A stretch of DNA of 64,000 nt, from NCBI RefSeq assembly GCF_002208095.1, contig NZ_CP017990.1, forward strand, positions 2,356,001 through 2,420,000, in the 5' to 3' direction. The DNA is from Enterobacter cloacae complex sp. ECNIH7. Its GTDB lineage: Bacteria > Pseudomonadota > Gammaproteobacteria > Enterobacterales > Enterobacteriaceae. The position numbers and the translations under genes are program-made. How positions within the stretch are numbered: the stretch's first letter is position 1; each line of letters begins with the position of its first letter. This document shows positions 8,042 through 16,389 of this stretch, one piece after another. The notes beneath the pieces are model-generated. The model was not told the DNA's origin. It saw only the letters and a program-made list of their open reading frames with translations, and ran no database searches.

Positions 8042-8581
8042 ATGAAATATACGACGTATTTTCATTCGGCTGTAGCGATGGTTATTTTTGCAGGTCTGTC
8101 GGGCAATGCGATTTCCTCGCAGGGGGAATGGCTGCAGCCGAAGCAGCTAATTGTGGACAACAGCCTGCCGCAGGCGAAATTAAAGGCGAATGAAGCCGTC
8201 GCCAGAGAATATGCTTCATTCTGGAACACGGGTAATGAAACCCTGGCGCGTAATGCCCTGGCGGCAGGCTTTATTGATAAAACGCCTCCGGAAGGGCGTA
8301 AGCAGGGGCCGGAAGGCGCTATTTTAGCTTCCCGTGCGTTTCGTGCAGCCGTGCCTGATTTACGCTGTGACGTTGAGCAAATGATTATTTCAGGCGATCG
8401 CGTGGTTTCGCATTTACATTTTCACGGCACCTTCACCGGAACATTTGGCAAGCTGAAAGGACAGGGGCAGAAAATAGATTTTATCGCCACGGATATTTAT
8501 GAGATTGGTGACGGTAAGATCGTAGCTAACTGGCATATTGAGGACAACCTGACGCTGATGAAACAGCTGGGCGCGCTGTAA
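8042..8581 (+). CDS. Exported SnoaL-like (ester cyclase-type) protein
   Basis: A 179-residue protein with an N-terminal signal sequence (KYTTYFHSAVAMVIFAGLSGNA) and a SnoaL-like/NTF2-fold domain from about residue 45, including VAREYASFWNTGNETLARN and IATDIYEIGDGKIVANWHIEDNLTLMKQLG. SnoaL-like folds act as cyclases, isomerases or ligand binders, and the true role here is unknown. The ATG at 8042 is chosen because GAGAG 5-10 bp upstream makes a ribosome binding site. A longer TTG start at 8030 would overlap that site. It follows the ene-reductase/SDR pair by 64 bp and may be the third gene of that unit or separately expressed. Confidence 0.82.
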   Translation: MKYTTYFHSAVAMVIFAGLSGNAISSQGEWLQPKQLIVDNSLPQAKLKANEAVAREYASFWNTGNETLARNALAAGFIDKTPPEGRKQGPEGAILASRAFRAAVPDLRCDVEQMIISGDRVVSHLHFHGTFTGTFGKLKGQGQKIDFIATDIYEIGDGKIVANWHIEDNLTLMKQLGAL

Positions 8582-8585
8582 GGTC

Positions 8586-8611
8586 ATCACTCCGGGGCGG
8601 CCCGGAGTGAT
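8586..8611. terminator. Hairpin between convergent genes
   Basis: Perfect 11-bp stem ATCACTCCGGG with its complement and a GCGG loop, placed between the stop codons of the convergent SnoaL-like and DUF1348 genes. Likely acts in both directions, although T tracts are short. Confidence 0.6.
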
Positions 8612-8620
8612 GCGAAAATC

Positions 8621-9088
8621 CTATAAGCCAAGATCGCTCAGCGAAGGGTGATCGTCCGGGCGTCTGCCCAGCGGCCAGTGGAACAGCCGCTCAGAAGCTT
8701 TGATCGGCATATCGTTTACGCAGGCAAAGCGTCGCTTCATCAATCCGTCCGGCTCAAACTCCCAGTTTTCATTGCCGTAAGAGCGGAACCAGTTGCCGGA
8801 ATCATCATGCCATTCATAGGCATAGCGCACCGCGATCCGATTCTCCGTAAATGCCCAGAGCTCTTTAATCAGACGATAGTCCAGCTCTTTTTTCCATTTC
8901 CGCTCCAGAAACGCCTGGGCTTCTTGACGGTTGGTGGCGAACTCTGCGCGGTTACGCCATTGGGTATCCAGCGTATAGGCAAGCGCGACTTTCGCCGGGT
9001 CGCGGCTGTTCCAGCCATCTTCTGCCAGTCTGACTTTTTCGATGGCGCTTTCACGAGTGAAGGGCGGTAAAGGAGGACGTGTGTTCAT
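8621..9088 (-). CDS. DUF1348 / NTF2-like protein
   Basis: A cytosolic 155-residue protein of the DUF1348 nuclear-transport-factor-2-like family, recognisable from [50 protein letters not shown] and the closing [20 protein letters not shown]. No enzymatic function is established for the family. It is divergent from a TetR gene and a near-perfect palindrome (9114-9131) sits 26 bp upstream of its start, overlapping the probable promoter. This suggests repression by the neighbouring TetR protein. Confidence 0.9.
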   Translation of the reverse strand: MNTRPPLPPFTRESAIEKVRLAEDGWNSRDPAKVALAYTLDTQWRNRAEFATNRQEAQAFLERKWKKELDYRLIKELWAFTENRIAVRYAYEWHDDSGNWFRSYGNENWEFEPDGLMKRRFACVNDMPIKASERLFHWPLGRRPDDHPSLSDLGL

Positions 9089-9113
9089 TGCGATTACCTC
9101 AGCGTTATATTAT

Positions 9114-9131
9114 GTAGACAGGTCTGTCTAC
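9114..9131. promoter_or_regulatory. TetR operator in the DUF1348/tetR gap
   Basis: Eight-base arms GTAGACAG and CTGTCTAC with a 2-base centre. It is close to the DUF1348 start and within the divergent gap, the standard place for a TetR operator controlling both genes. Confidence 0.65.
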
Positions 9132-9191
9132 TTGCGGTAATCTATGCCTTTGAAATAACGCTGTCAACATTCTTTTTGAGGCTAGCCAAAA

Positions 9192-9770
9192 GTGAAAACA
9201 GAACCCGCAGGTAACGATAATAAAATCAGCGTCAGAGATAAGATATTACTCACGGCGCACGATCTGTTTTATTCCACGGGCTTCAGGGCGACGGGGGTGG
9301 ATACGCTGATTAAAGCGTCTAAAGTGACCAAGGTGACGTTCTATCGCCATTTTCCGAGTAAGAGCTTGCTTATTCTCGCCTATTTGTACTATCGGCATGA
9401 AATATGGATTAACTGGTTTGAATCCACGCTGCGTCGACATCTTGATGAAGGCGAAATACCTTCTGATGCGATATCTGCAACGCTTTACGAATGGTTTATT
9501 TCGCCCGATTTTCACGGCTGCGCGTTTATTAACGCCAGCGCAGAGGCGAAATCGGAAGATATTGAAAGCGAGATAAAAGAGATATGCCGCAGTCATAAGT
9601 CAGAAACAAAGAAAATTATTGCCTTGCTGACGAAGAGTGCAGATGAGCGCGTCGTCAATGAAATCATGCTGCTCATTGACGGCGCAATTATTCATGCACA
9701 GATGGGCATGGATTCAGAAGCGGTAAAACATGCTTTAAAAAAGGGCCTGGAGAAACTGTCCGATCGGTGA
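9192..9770 (+). CDS. TetR/AcrR-family regulator divergent from DUF1348
   Basis: Regulator of 192 residues. The helix-turn-helix is clear in DKILLTAHDLFYSTGFRATGVDTLIKASKVTKVTFYRHFPSK (residues about 16-57). The rest is the helical effector domain, including SPDFHGCAFINASAE, a motif common in TetR proteins that pair with small-molecule resistance genes. It starts at GTG, with TGAGG about 10 bp upstream as ribosome binding site. It probably binds the palindrome at 9114-9131 to control itself and the DUF1348 gene. Confidence 0.9.
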   Translation: MKTEPAGNDNKISVRDKILLTAHDLFYSTGFRATGVDTLIKASKVTKVTFYRHFPSKSLLILAYLYYRHEIWINWFESTLRRHLDEGEIPSDAISATLYEWFISPDFHGCAFINASAEAKSEDIESEIKEICRSHKSETKKIIALLTKSADERVVNEIMLLIDGAIIHAQMGMDSEAVKHALKKGLEKLSDR

Positions 9771-9778
9771 TATTCCCC

Positions 9779-9817
9779 GGTGCTTAATCAACTCTCGCAC
9801 CGAGCCGATTAAGCACC
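9779..9817. terminator. Bidirectional hairpin between tetR and SDR genes
   Basis: Perfect 11-bp inverted repeat GGTGCTTAATC/GATTAAGCACC with a 17-base loop, filling the 51-bp gap between convergent stop codons. No long T run follows on either strand. Confidence 0.5.
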
Positions 9818-9821
9818 CGCG

Positions 9822-10601
9822 TTACACTGTCGGAATGGTGCCGCCATCAATCACAAATTCAGTACCGGTGATACTCGCAGCATGCGATGAAGCGAGGAAG
9901 ACGATGAGGTTGGCCACCTCAATCGGTCTGGCAGGGCGTCCGAGCGGTATTCCACCTAACGCCTTCATAATAATCTGCTTACCGCCTTCGTAGTCTGTTC
10001 CTGCCTGCTTTGCCAGCCTCTCCGCCAGTGCAACCGCCGCTTCAGTTTCGATCCAGCCGGGCGCAACGCGCACCACCCGAACGCCCTTCGGTGAGACTTC
10101 CTTTGAAAGACTTTTACTGTAGGTTGAGAGGGCTGCTTTAGCCGCCGCATAACCCGTTGTTGATTCCGGTAACGGCAGCTCGCGCTGAATAGACGTCACG
10201 TGAATAATCACCCCATTTCCCTGCTCGAGCATTCCGGGAAGCAGGGCGCGATCTAAGCGTACTGCAGGCAACAAATTAAGATTGAGCTCCTGCTGCCACT
10301 CTTCTTCGCCAAGCGCAGCAAAACCGCCACCGGGCGAGGTTGAACCGCCCGCAACATGGATAATCACGTCGACGCCTCCCATCTGTTCCTGAACCGCAGA
10401 TGCGACAGCGGCACATCCAGCGACCGTCGTAAGGTCCGCGGCGACGAAAGTATCTGCTATATCTACGTCCGGCTCGTGGCGCGCAGTGGTGAATACCGTT
10501 GCACCGAGTTGTTTTAAAAGCCCGACGACCGCTTTTCCGAGCCCTTTCGTGCCAGCGGTAACAAGCACGCGTTTGCCTTTAAAATCAATATCTAATGACA
10601 T
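9822..10601 (-). CDS. Short-chain dehydrogenase/reductase
   Basis: Classical SDR of 259 residues. TAGTKGLG at 15-22 binds the dinucleotide, HVAGG follows strand 4, and the catalytic set is complete with a serine in [17 protein letters not shown] and Tyr/Lys in YAAAK. The C-terminal [14 protein letters not shown] is typical of 3-ketoacyl-reductase-like SDRs, but no specific substrate can be named. It is divergent from a HxlR regulator by 90 bp, a common pairing in which the regulator senses an electrophile or quinone and controls a reductase. Confidence 0.9.
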   Translation of the reverse strand: MSLDIDFKGKRVLVTAGTKGLGKAVVGLLKQLGATVFTTARHEPDVDIADTFVAADLTTVAGCAAVASAVQEQMGGVDVIIHVAGGSTSPGGGFAALGEEEWQQELNLNLLPAVRLDRALLPGMLEQGNGVIIHVTSIQRELPLPESTTGYAAAKAALSTYSKSLSKEVSPKGVRVVRVAPGWIETEAAVALAERLAKQAGTDYEGGKQIIMKALGGIPLGRPARPIEVANLIVFLASSHAASITGTEFVIDGGTIPTV

Positions 10602-10691
10602 AACCTTGCACTCCCGTTATTTACAGTACAGTTATATTCAACATAAACTGAGAAATTGACAAGTACGCACGAAAAAGTGAGCTACTGAATT

Positions 10692-11030
10692 ATGAGTAAG
10701 TTATATAGTCCGGAATCTGCCGCGAGCGGCGTGGAGCAAGTGTTACGGCTGCTGGAAGGCCGCTGGAAATTAATTATTCTTTTTCATCTTTTCGACGGAA
10801 AAGTGCAGCGCTACTCTGATTTCGAAAAACTGATCCCCGGTATTTCCCAGAAGATGCTGGCGCAGCAGCTCAGGCAACTTGAATCCGATGGTATCGTTTC
10901 GCGGATGGTCTACCCTCAAGTGCCACCGAAAGTGGAGTATCGCCTCACCGATTGGGGTCAGGCATTATGTCCGGCGCTTGATGCCATGCTGAAATGGGCA
11001 GAAAAGCGCGAGGCTTACGCAAGCCAGTAA
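10692..11030 (+). CDS. HxlR-family transcriptional regulator
   Basis: Winged-helix regulator of 112 residues. The family hallmark LLEGRWKLIILFHLFDGKVQRYSDFEKLIPGISQKMLAQQLRQLESDGIVSR covers residues 19-70, followed by the wing YRLTDWGQALCPAL. A cysteine is present in the C-terminal part (ALCPAL) but not at the N-terminal position used for thiol sensing by some members, so the signal is not obvious. It is divergent from the SDR gene. The downstream VOC gene starts 68 bp later in the same direction. Confidence 0.92.
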   Translation: MSKLYSPESAASGVEQVLRLLEGRWKLIILFHLFDGKVQRYSDFEKLIPGISQKMLAQQLRQLESDGIVSRMVYPQVPPKVEYRLTDWGQALCPALDAMLKWAEKREAYASQ

Positions 11031-11098
11031 ACCCGGCGGCCAGCACGCTGCAATGGGATAGCGTTGCCCGTAACCCATTTATGCAAAGGAAACGAAAA

Positions 11099-11503
11099 AT
11101 GAGAACGCAGAAGCGATGCCTTGGCTGCGTGGCTATTGTGGTTGATGACTACGATCGTGCCATTGAATACTACACAGATAAGCTGGGTTTTACCCTCGTA
11201 GAAGATACGCCGCAACCGGGTAAACGCTGGGTGGTCGTCTCACCCAACCCGGAAAGCGACTGCAATATTTTGCTGGCTCGCGCCTCTAACGAGAGGCAGG
11301 AAAGCTTTATCGGCAATCAATGCGGCGGCAGAGTTTTCCTCTTCCTTCAGACGGACGATTTTTGGCGCGATTACCGTGCCATGAAAGACAAAGGCGTTCA
11401 TTTCTGCGAAGAACCTCGTGAGGAAGAGTACGGTACGGTGGTGGTGTTTGAAGATATTTACGGCAACCGCTGGGACCTCTTTCAACATGCCCAACGCGGG
11501 TGA
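11099..11503 (+). CDS. VOC-superfamily (glyoxalase/bleomycin-resistance-type) protein
   Basis: A 134-residue single-domain VOC protein. Opening CLGCVAIVVDDYDRAIEYYTDKLGFTLVED and closing TVVVFEDIYGNRWDLFQ are the paired beta-alpha-beta modules, and the final Glu-Asp/Tyr-Gly-Asn pattern is standard. VOC proteins act as lyases, dioxygenases or binding proteins, so the specific role is open. The ATG at 11099 is preferred because AAAGGA lies 9 bp upstream. Longer in-frame starts add only non-conserved basic residues. It is followed by a GNAT gene 18 bp later, probably in one transcript. Confidence 0.87.
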   Translation: MRTQKRCLGCVAIVVDDYDRAIEYYTDKLGFTLVEDTPQPGKRWVVVSPNPESDCNILLARASNERQESFIGNQCGGRVFLFLQTDDFWRDYRAMKDKGVHFCEEPREEEYGTVVVFEDIYGNRWDLFQHAQRG

Positions 11504-11521
11504 TTACCAGGGAGACTTTCC

Positions 11522-12034
11522 GTGACTCTTCGAATTCGCCAGGCCTCCGGGGCCGATTCAACGCTTTTAAGCGAGCTGGGATACCGAATCTATCCCGCCC
11601 ATTTTCAGCATCTGTGGGTGTCAGACGCAGAGATGAAGGATTTTCTCGACGGCGAATACGCGCTTTCCGTACTTGAACAGAGCCTGAAAGAGGACGCTGT
11701 TTCCTGGTATGTTGCCGAGACCGATCGGCCAGTGGGATTCATGAAAGTGACCTGGGAAGCCCTGCTCCCGGAAACGGACAAGAAGGGGGTTCTCCTCAAC
11801 AAGCTCTACCTCGATCCCGCCGAGACCGGCAAGAACTATGGCCTGGTGATGTTCAACAGCATCACCGACATGGCCCGGAGCAGGGGGAAAGACTATCTCT
11901 GGCTGGAAGTGCTTGAGCAGAATGCGGGAGCGTATCGGTTCTACCAGAAGCAGGGCATGCTCTGCGTTAATAACGTCCTTTTCGAAACCGCTTCACAGCA
12001 GAGCATTCTCAGAATTATGGGGATGTCTCTTTAG
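11522..12034 (+). CDS. GNAT-family N-acetyltransferase
   Basis: Acetyl-CoA-dependent acetyltransferase-like protein, 170 residues. Motif A is seen in LLNKLYLDPAETGKNYGLVMFNSITDMA and motif B in LWLEVLEQNAGAYRFYQKQGM, the usual GNAT core. The substrate is unknown. The GTG start at 11522 has GGGAG about 8 bp upstream. Its 3' end overlaps the 3' end of the convergent membrane-protein gene by 20 bp (12015-12034), so there is no room for a terminator between them. Confidence 0.88.
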   Translation: MTLRIRQASGADSTLLSELGYRIYPAHFQHLWVSDAEMKDFLDGEYALSVLEQSLKEDAVSWYVAETDRPVGFMKVTWEALLPETDKKGVLLNKLYLDPAETGKNYGLVMFNSITDMARSRGKDYLWLEVLEQNAGAYRFYQKQGMLCVNNVLFETASQQSILRIMGMSL

Positions 12035-12803
12035 GGCGAGAGCTCTCGTCGCGCTGTGCCAGCGATAGCGCGCTGGCGCTGGCGGGATCGAACAGCGAGA
12101 GGCTCTCAATCTGATTGAGTAAAATCACCTTCCGGAATGACATGGCGCTGCGATGTTCGGAGTCGAGCGTGATGTCATGCTCCGCATACCACCTGCTGTA
12201 GTTATTCTCGATGCGAAAGTTCATCGTCTTCGCGTCTCTGTACCCGCTTAACATCGGAATCAGCACGATATTGGCCGTTTTTTCATATTCCAGCGTCGCG
12301 GTGTGGATCATGCCGACGTAAATCCGCCTCGACCGCAGCGTGACCTGCGCCAGTTCCCCTTGCTCCATACACTGATACAGCAGCTGTTCAATACCGCTCG
12401 ACTGCGCCAGACGTTTGTAGAGCTTTTTCCGGCTTTCGCCGTCCAGCCTGGCGCTGCCTGCCCAGTTAGAGCGGTAGAGGCAAAACAGGATGGCGAACGC
12501 CAGCATCACGACCACCGGCGCCTGAATGCCTAAAAAGCTCCAGTTCATAAAGTCGATTTGCCAGTCGGTATATTTCGGAGAGGCAAAGTGAAAAGTGTTG
12601 TTGGCCGCAGAAAGGGCGAGCAGGAGCAGCCAGAGCAGACCGGTGGCAATAACCCCCTGCAGAACAAAAATACAGCCGTACAGCGCCACCAGGAAATAGA
12701 CGTCCCAGCCAAAGGAGCGCTTGATTTTAAAACGGGTCGACAGGTCGCGGCTGGTGTACCAGTACCCGCATACCATCAGCACCATAAATATCGCCGTGCC
12801 CAT
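12015..12803 (-). CDS. Uncharacterised inner-membrane protein
   Basis: A 262-residue protein that I do not recognise. Three hydrophobic segments are visible: residues about 3-17 (AIFMVLMVCGYWYT), 33-65 (VYFLVALYGCIFVLQGVIATGLLWLLLLAL) and 91-110 (IQAPVVVMLAFAILFCLY). A soluble, presumably cytoplasmic C-terminal domain follows, containing KLYKRLAQSSGIEQLLYQCMEQGELAQVTLRSRRIYVGMIH. That part looks like a small beta-rich sensory or regulatory module. It starts one base after the stop of a 65-residue gene, so the pair is an operon. Its 3' end overlaps the GNAT gene. Confidence 0.78.
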   Translation of the reverse strand: MGTAIFMVLMVCGYWYTSRDLSTRFKIKRSFGWDVYFLVALYGCIFVLQGVIATGLLWLLLLALSAANNTFHFASPKYTDWQIDFMNWSFLGIQAPVVVMLAFAILFCLYRSNWAGSARLDGESRKKLYKRLAQSSGIEQLLYQCMEQGELAQVTLRSRRIYVGMIHTATLEYEKTANIVLIPMLSGYRDAKTMNFRIENNYSRWYAEHDITLDSEHRSAMSFRKVILLNQIESLSLFDPASASALSLAQRDESSRPKETSP

Positions 12804-12804
12804 A

Positions 12805-13002
12805 TCAGGCCCTCTTCAGCATGTTGACGTGACGCAGAAAATCCTGCCGCACCTCGTTGCTTTTGTAGTTCACCGAGGCGTTCCCGTCCTGGTCGATAAT
12901 GATGCGATCGCCATCTTCGACGGCTTCAATGATTTCCTGCTGGCTCATCACCTGCAGTAAGGATTCCGGGCTGGAGAAAAGGGAGAGAAAGAAACGTTTC
13001 AT
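12805..13002 (-). CDS. Small hypothetical protein, partner of the membrane protein
   Basis: A 65-residue soluble protein beginning MKRFFLSLFSSPESLL. The ATG at 13002 is supported by AAGGA seven bases upstream, whereas a longer upstream start would add 40 residues without a ribosome binding site. The acidic turn EAVEDGDRIIIDQDGNASVNYKSNEVR suggests a small beta-hairpin domain. It lies one base from the start of the three-helix membrane protein, implying coexpression. No family is recognised. Confidence 0.68.
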   Translation of the reverse strand: MKRFFLSLFSSPESLLQVMSQQEIIEAVEDGDRIIIDQDGNASVNYKSNEVRQDFLRHVNMLKRA

Positions 13003-13081
13003 GCGGGCATCCTTATGAATAAAAAGGATAAGCCTGGAAGAAGACCGGCGAGTTTGCCTTAAGGATATCCTGAAAGTTAAA

Positions 13082-13113
13082 GCCGGGTGGCGGTTACGCC
13101 TTACCCGGCCTAC
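13082..13113. repeat. REP element
   Basis: Sequence beginning GCCGGGTGGCGG and ending CCCGGCCTACA is the typical enterobacterial REP palindrome. Single copy in the gap between the small-protein gene and the lipid operon. About 90 bp of AT-rich DNA follows and probably holds the promoter of the operon at 13259. Confidence 0.85.
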
Positions 13114-13258
13114 AGAATTCACTCTTTTGCATGTTTTTAAGTAATTGATATATATCTAAAATAAAAAATAAATCACCACAAACTTGGACAAATAACATTA
13201 ATTGTGTAAGTTTTAATTATGCGATTACGCCACGTTGTTTACAGCCAGGATGTGACCC

Positions 13259-13693
13259 ATGAGCACTTTGCCCTCTGTCGTGAGTCGGTTTGTTGAGTAC
13301 TACGCCGCACTGGATAGCCAGCCGCCGTCCGCGCTGGTGGGGCTTTACCATTCGAATGCCACGCTTATCGATCCGTTTGGCGAGCATGACGGGATTTTCG
13401 CGCTTCAGCGCTATTTCACCCATCTGCTGGCCAACGTCGAGCATTGCCGTTTTACCATCGATACGCCGCTGTGCAGCGGGAACCGGTTTGCTGTGACCTG
13501 GGTCATGCACTGGTCGCATCCGCGCATTGCCGGAGGCGAGCCGCTCGAACTGCCGGGATGTTCGGTGGTGGACACGGAAAACGATCTCATCACGCGTCAG
13601 CGGGACTATTACGATGCGGGAGAGATGATCTACGAACATCTTCCTCTGCTTGGCTGGGCGGTACGCGGTGTGAAGCGGAGGGTCAAATCATGA
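13259..13693 (+). CDS. SnoaL/NTF2-like protein, first gene of lipid-modification operon
   Basis: A 144-residue NTF2-fold protein (VSRFVEYYAALDSQPPSALVGLYHSNATLIDPFGEHDGIFALQRYF) that opens an eight-gene operon in which nearly all junctions are 4-bp ATGA overlaps. NTF2-fold proteins of this type stand at the head of the same cluster in many gammaproteobacteria next to the FAD, DUF1365 and methylase genes. A role as isomerase or lipid-binding partner is inferred from context only. The next gene starts within its stop codon. Confidence 0.85.
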   Translation: MSTLPSVVSRFVEYYAALDSQPPSALVGLYHSNATLIDPFGEHDGIFALQRYFTHLLANVEHCRFTIDTPLCSGNRFAVTWVMHWSHPRIAGGEPLELPGCSVVDTENDLITRQRDYYDAGEMIYEHLPLLGWAVRGVKRRVKS

Positions 13694-14409
13694 AGACGGT
13701 GCTGATTACCGGTGCAAGCTCGGGGATTGGCGCCGGGCTGGCGAAATCCTTTGCCGCTGACGGCTACCATGTGATTGCCTGCGGTCGCGATTCGGCGCGC
13801 CTCGACGCGCTGCGCCAGATCTGCCCCAATCTCACCGTTCGCCTGTTCGATATGACCGACAGGGACGCCTGCAGCCAGGCGCTGACCGGCTGCTATGCCG
13901 ATCTGATTATTCTCTGCGCCGGCACCTGCGAATATCTCGATGGGGGCGTGGTGGATGCGGCGCTGGTGGAGCGGGTTATGGCGACAAATTTCCTCGGACC
14001 GGTGAACTGTCTTGACGCGCTGCAGCCCCAGCTGACGGCTGGCAACCGCGTGGTGCTGGTGAGTTCCATGGCCCACTGGCTACCTTTCCCACGGGCAGAG
14101 GCATACGGCGCGTCCAAAGCGGCCCTGAGCTGGTTCGCCGAGAGTCTGCGTCTGGACTGGGAGCCCAAAGGTATTGCCGTCACGGTGGTTTCTCCCGGCT
14201 TTGTTGATACGCCGCTGACGCGCAAAAATGATTTTGCCATGCCGGGCAGGGTGAGCGTTGACGAGGCGGTCAAGGCGATCCGTACCGGACTGGCAGCAGA
14301 GAAAATGCATATCGCGTTCCCCGCCGGGTTCGGCTTTATTTTGCGTGCGCTCTCCGGGTTACCGGCATTTCTTCAGCGCGCGCTGCTGCGCAGGATGGTG
14401 CGTTCATGA
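13690..14409 (+). CDS. Short-chain dehydrogenase in lipid operon
   Basis: SDR of 239 residues with TGASSGIG at 7-14, the catalytic serine in LVSSMAHW and YGASKAALSWF supplying Tyr and Lys. Overlaps both neighbours by 4 bp. A longer open frame upstream (from 13444) runs through the preceding gene and is rejected because the ATG at 13690 gives the canonical N-terminus. In this conserved cluster the SDR probably oxidises or reduces an acyl-chain intermediate, which is inference from neighbours. Confidence 0.9.
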   Translation: MKTVLITGASSGIGAGLAKSFAADGYHVIACGRDSARLDALRQICPNLTVRLFDMTDRDACSQALTGCYADLIILCAGTCEYLDGGVVDAALVERVMATNFLGPVNCLDALQPQLTAGNRVVLVSSMAHWLPFPRAEAYGASKAALSWFAESLRLDWEPKGIAVTVVSPGFVDTPLTRKNDFAMPGRVSVDEAVKAIRTGLAAEKMHIAFPAGFGFILRALSGLPAFLQRALLRRMVRS

Positions 14410-15665
14410 ACATTGCAATTATCGGCAGCGGCATCGCCGGGCTGACCTGCGCCTGGCGCCTGGCCGGGCACCATCAGGTGACCCTGTTTGAAGCGGGCGC
14501 CACGCCCGGCGGCCATACCGCAACGGTTGACGTCTCAACGCCGCAGGGTACATACGCGATCGACACCGGGTTTATCGTCTACAACGATCGCACCTATCCG
14601 CGCTTTATGGGTCTGCTCAGCGAGCTGGGCATCAGCGGGCAAAAAACGCAGATGAGCTTTTCGGTGCACAACCCGGCGACGGGGCTGGAGTACAACGGTC
14701 ACACCCTGACGTCGCTGTTTGCCCAGCGCCGAAACCTGGTGAATCCGGCATTCTGGCGGCTGCTGGGCGAGATCGTACGCTTCAATCGTCTGGCAAAACA
14801 GGCGCTGGACGGGGAAGTGGATCCGAACGCCACGCTGCAGACGTTTCTGGACCAGCACGGCTTCACGCCGTTTTTTGCGCGCCACTACATTCTGCCGATG
14901 GGGGCCGCCATCTGGTCCTCGTCGCTGCAGGAGATGAAGCGTTTCCCGCTGCCGCTTTTCTTACGTTTCTTCCAGAACCACGGCCTGCTGGATATCACCC
15001 ATCGCCCGCAGTGGTTCGTGGTGCCGGGCGGCTCGCGGGAGTATATCCGCGCCATGCTCGACAAGCTGGGCGACCGTATGAATCTGCGTCTCAATTCACC
15101 GGTGCAGCGGGTGAGCCGCCACGAGCACGGGGTTACGCTCCAGCTTGAAAACGGCAGCCATACCTTCGATCGGGTGATTTTTGCCTGCCACTCCGCCAGC
15201 GCTCTGGCGATGCTTGATGACCCGACGCCCGCAGAGCGCGAGGTGCTGGGCGGTATCGGCTGGCAGCGCAATGAGGTCGTTTTACACAGCGATCCGCGCT
15301 GGCTGCCGGTGCGGCAGCGCGCGTGGGCCAGCTGGAACTACCGTCTGAGCGAGCAGGAGCAGGCCAGCGCCTGCGTCACCTACAACATGAACATCCTGCA
15401 GGGGCTGCCTGCGGGCAGTCCGCTGTTCTGCGTCACCCTCAACCCGGACGCGCCGGTAGATGAACGTTTCGTTGTGCAACGCTTTGTCTATGAACATCCG
15501 CTGTTTAACCCGCAAAGCTGGCGGGCGCAGGCGCGGCGCGGCGAGATCAACGGTCACAACCGGAGCTGGTACTGCGGGGCCTACTGGTACAACGGTTTTC
15601 ATGAAGATGGCGTGCGCAGCGCGCTGGACGTGGTCAACGCGATAGCGGCCGGAGAGGGGAACTGA
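14406..15665 (+). CDS. FAD-dependent amine-oxidase-like oxidoreductase (COG2907 type)
   Basis: Flavoprotein of 419 residues with the dinucleotide motif [15 protein letters not shown] at the N-terminus (residues 5-19) and [14 protein letters not shown], which places it with COG2907 NAD/FAD-binding proteins related to amine oxidases and carotenoid-type desaturases. The C-terminal [26 protein letters not shown] closes the FAD site. Members sit beside a DUF1365 protein and a cyclopropane-synthase-like methylase in many proteobacteria and are thought to act on membrane acyl chains (desaturation or related redox chemistry), some in furan fatty acid formation. It begins in the stop codon of the SDR gene. 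Confidence 0.9.
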   Translation: MNIAIIGSGIAGLTCAWRLAGHHQVTLFEAGATPGGHTATVDVSTPQGTYAIDTGFIVYNDRTYPRFMGLLSELGISGQKTQMSFSVHNPATGLEYNGHTLTSLFAQRRNLVNPAFWRLLGEIVRFNRLAKQALDGEVDPNATLQTFLDQHGFTPFFARHYILPMGAAIWSSSLQEMKRFPLPLFLRFFQNHGLLDITHRPQWFVVPGGSREYIRAMLDKLGDRMNLRLNSPVQRVSRHEHGVTLQLENGSHTFDRVIFACHSASALAMLDDPTPAEREVLGGIGWQRNEVVLHSDPRWLPVRQRAWASWNYRLSEQEQASACVTYNMNILQGLPAGSPLFCVTLNPDAPVDERFVVQRFVYEHPLFNPQSWRAQARRGEINGHNRSWYCGAYWYNGFHEDGVRSALDVVNAIAAGEGN

Positions 15666-15666
15666 G

Positions 15667-16389
15667 ATGAACACCTGCCTCTACCACGGCGTATTACGCC
15701 ACCGCCGCCTTCAGCCGAAAACCCACGAATTCAGCTACAGCGTCTTTATGGCCTGGCTGGATCTCGATGAACTGCCGCAGCTCTCGTCCGTCGGCGTGCG
15801 GCGCAATCGCTTTGCCGCCGCTTCGTTTCACGATGCGGACTACCCGCTCGGTACGCCGCTCAAAGAAAACGTGCTGAGCAGGCTGGAGAGCCTGACCGGG
15901 GAACGTCCGGACGGGCGGGTCATGCTCCTGACGCAGCTGCGCTATTTCGGCTTTCATTTCAATCCGGTCAACTTTTACTACTGCTACGACGGGAAGGAGA
16001 CGCTGCGCTGGGTGCTGGCGGAGGTTCGCAACACGCCGTGGAATGAACGTCATTACTATGCCGTCAACGGACAGGATGCGCAGCCGACGGAAAAAGCGTT
16101 TCACGTATCCCCCTTTAACCCGATGGACATGATCTACCACTGGCGCTTTAACGACCCGGACAACACGCTGCATATGCACATTGAAAATCATCAGGAAGCG
16201 AAGGTCTTTGACGCCACGCTGGCCCTGCGCCGGGAGCCTTTGACGCGCCCGGCGCTGCGTTCGCTTTTGGTTCGCGTCCCGCTTATGACCCTGAAAACTG
16301 TTTTTGCCATTTACTGGCAGGCGCTGCGCCTGTGGCTCAAGCGCGTGCCGCTGTATAACCATCCCGTCAGCAGGAGTGAACGCTCATGA
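15667..16389 (+). CDS. DUF1365 protein
   Basis: A 240-residue protein of the DUF1365 family, recognised from [32 protein letters not shown] at the N-terminus, [22 protein letters not shown] in the middle and [17 protein letters not shown]. The His and Tyr-rich FNPVNFYY motif is invariant in the family as I know it. Biochemical function is not established. It is almost always between the COG2907 flavoprotein and the methylase, as here, so a shared step is inferred. It starts one base after the preceding stop and overlaps the next gene by 4 bp. Confidence 0.92.
   Translation: MNTCLYHGVLRHRRLQPKTHEFSYSVFMAWLDLDELPQLSSVGVRRNRFAAASFHDADYPLGTPLKENVLSRLESLTGERPDGRVMLLTQLRYFGFHFNPVNFYYCYDGKETLRWVLAEVRNTPWNERHYYAVNGQDAQPTEKAFHVSPFNPMDMIYHWRFNDPDNTLHMHIENHQEAKVFDATLALRREPLTRPALRSLLVRVPLMTLKTVFAIYWQALRLWLKRVPLYNHPVSRSERS

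Noticed and set aside
10602..10691. A repeated GTAC motif (10624-10670 area) as HxlR operator
   Set aside because: Two GTAC tetramers about 40 bp apart with no extended symmetry; too weak to call, although an operator is expected somewhere in this gap.
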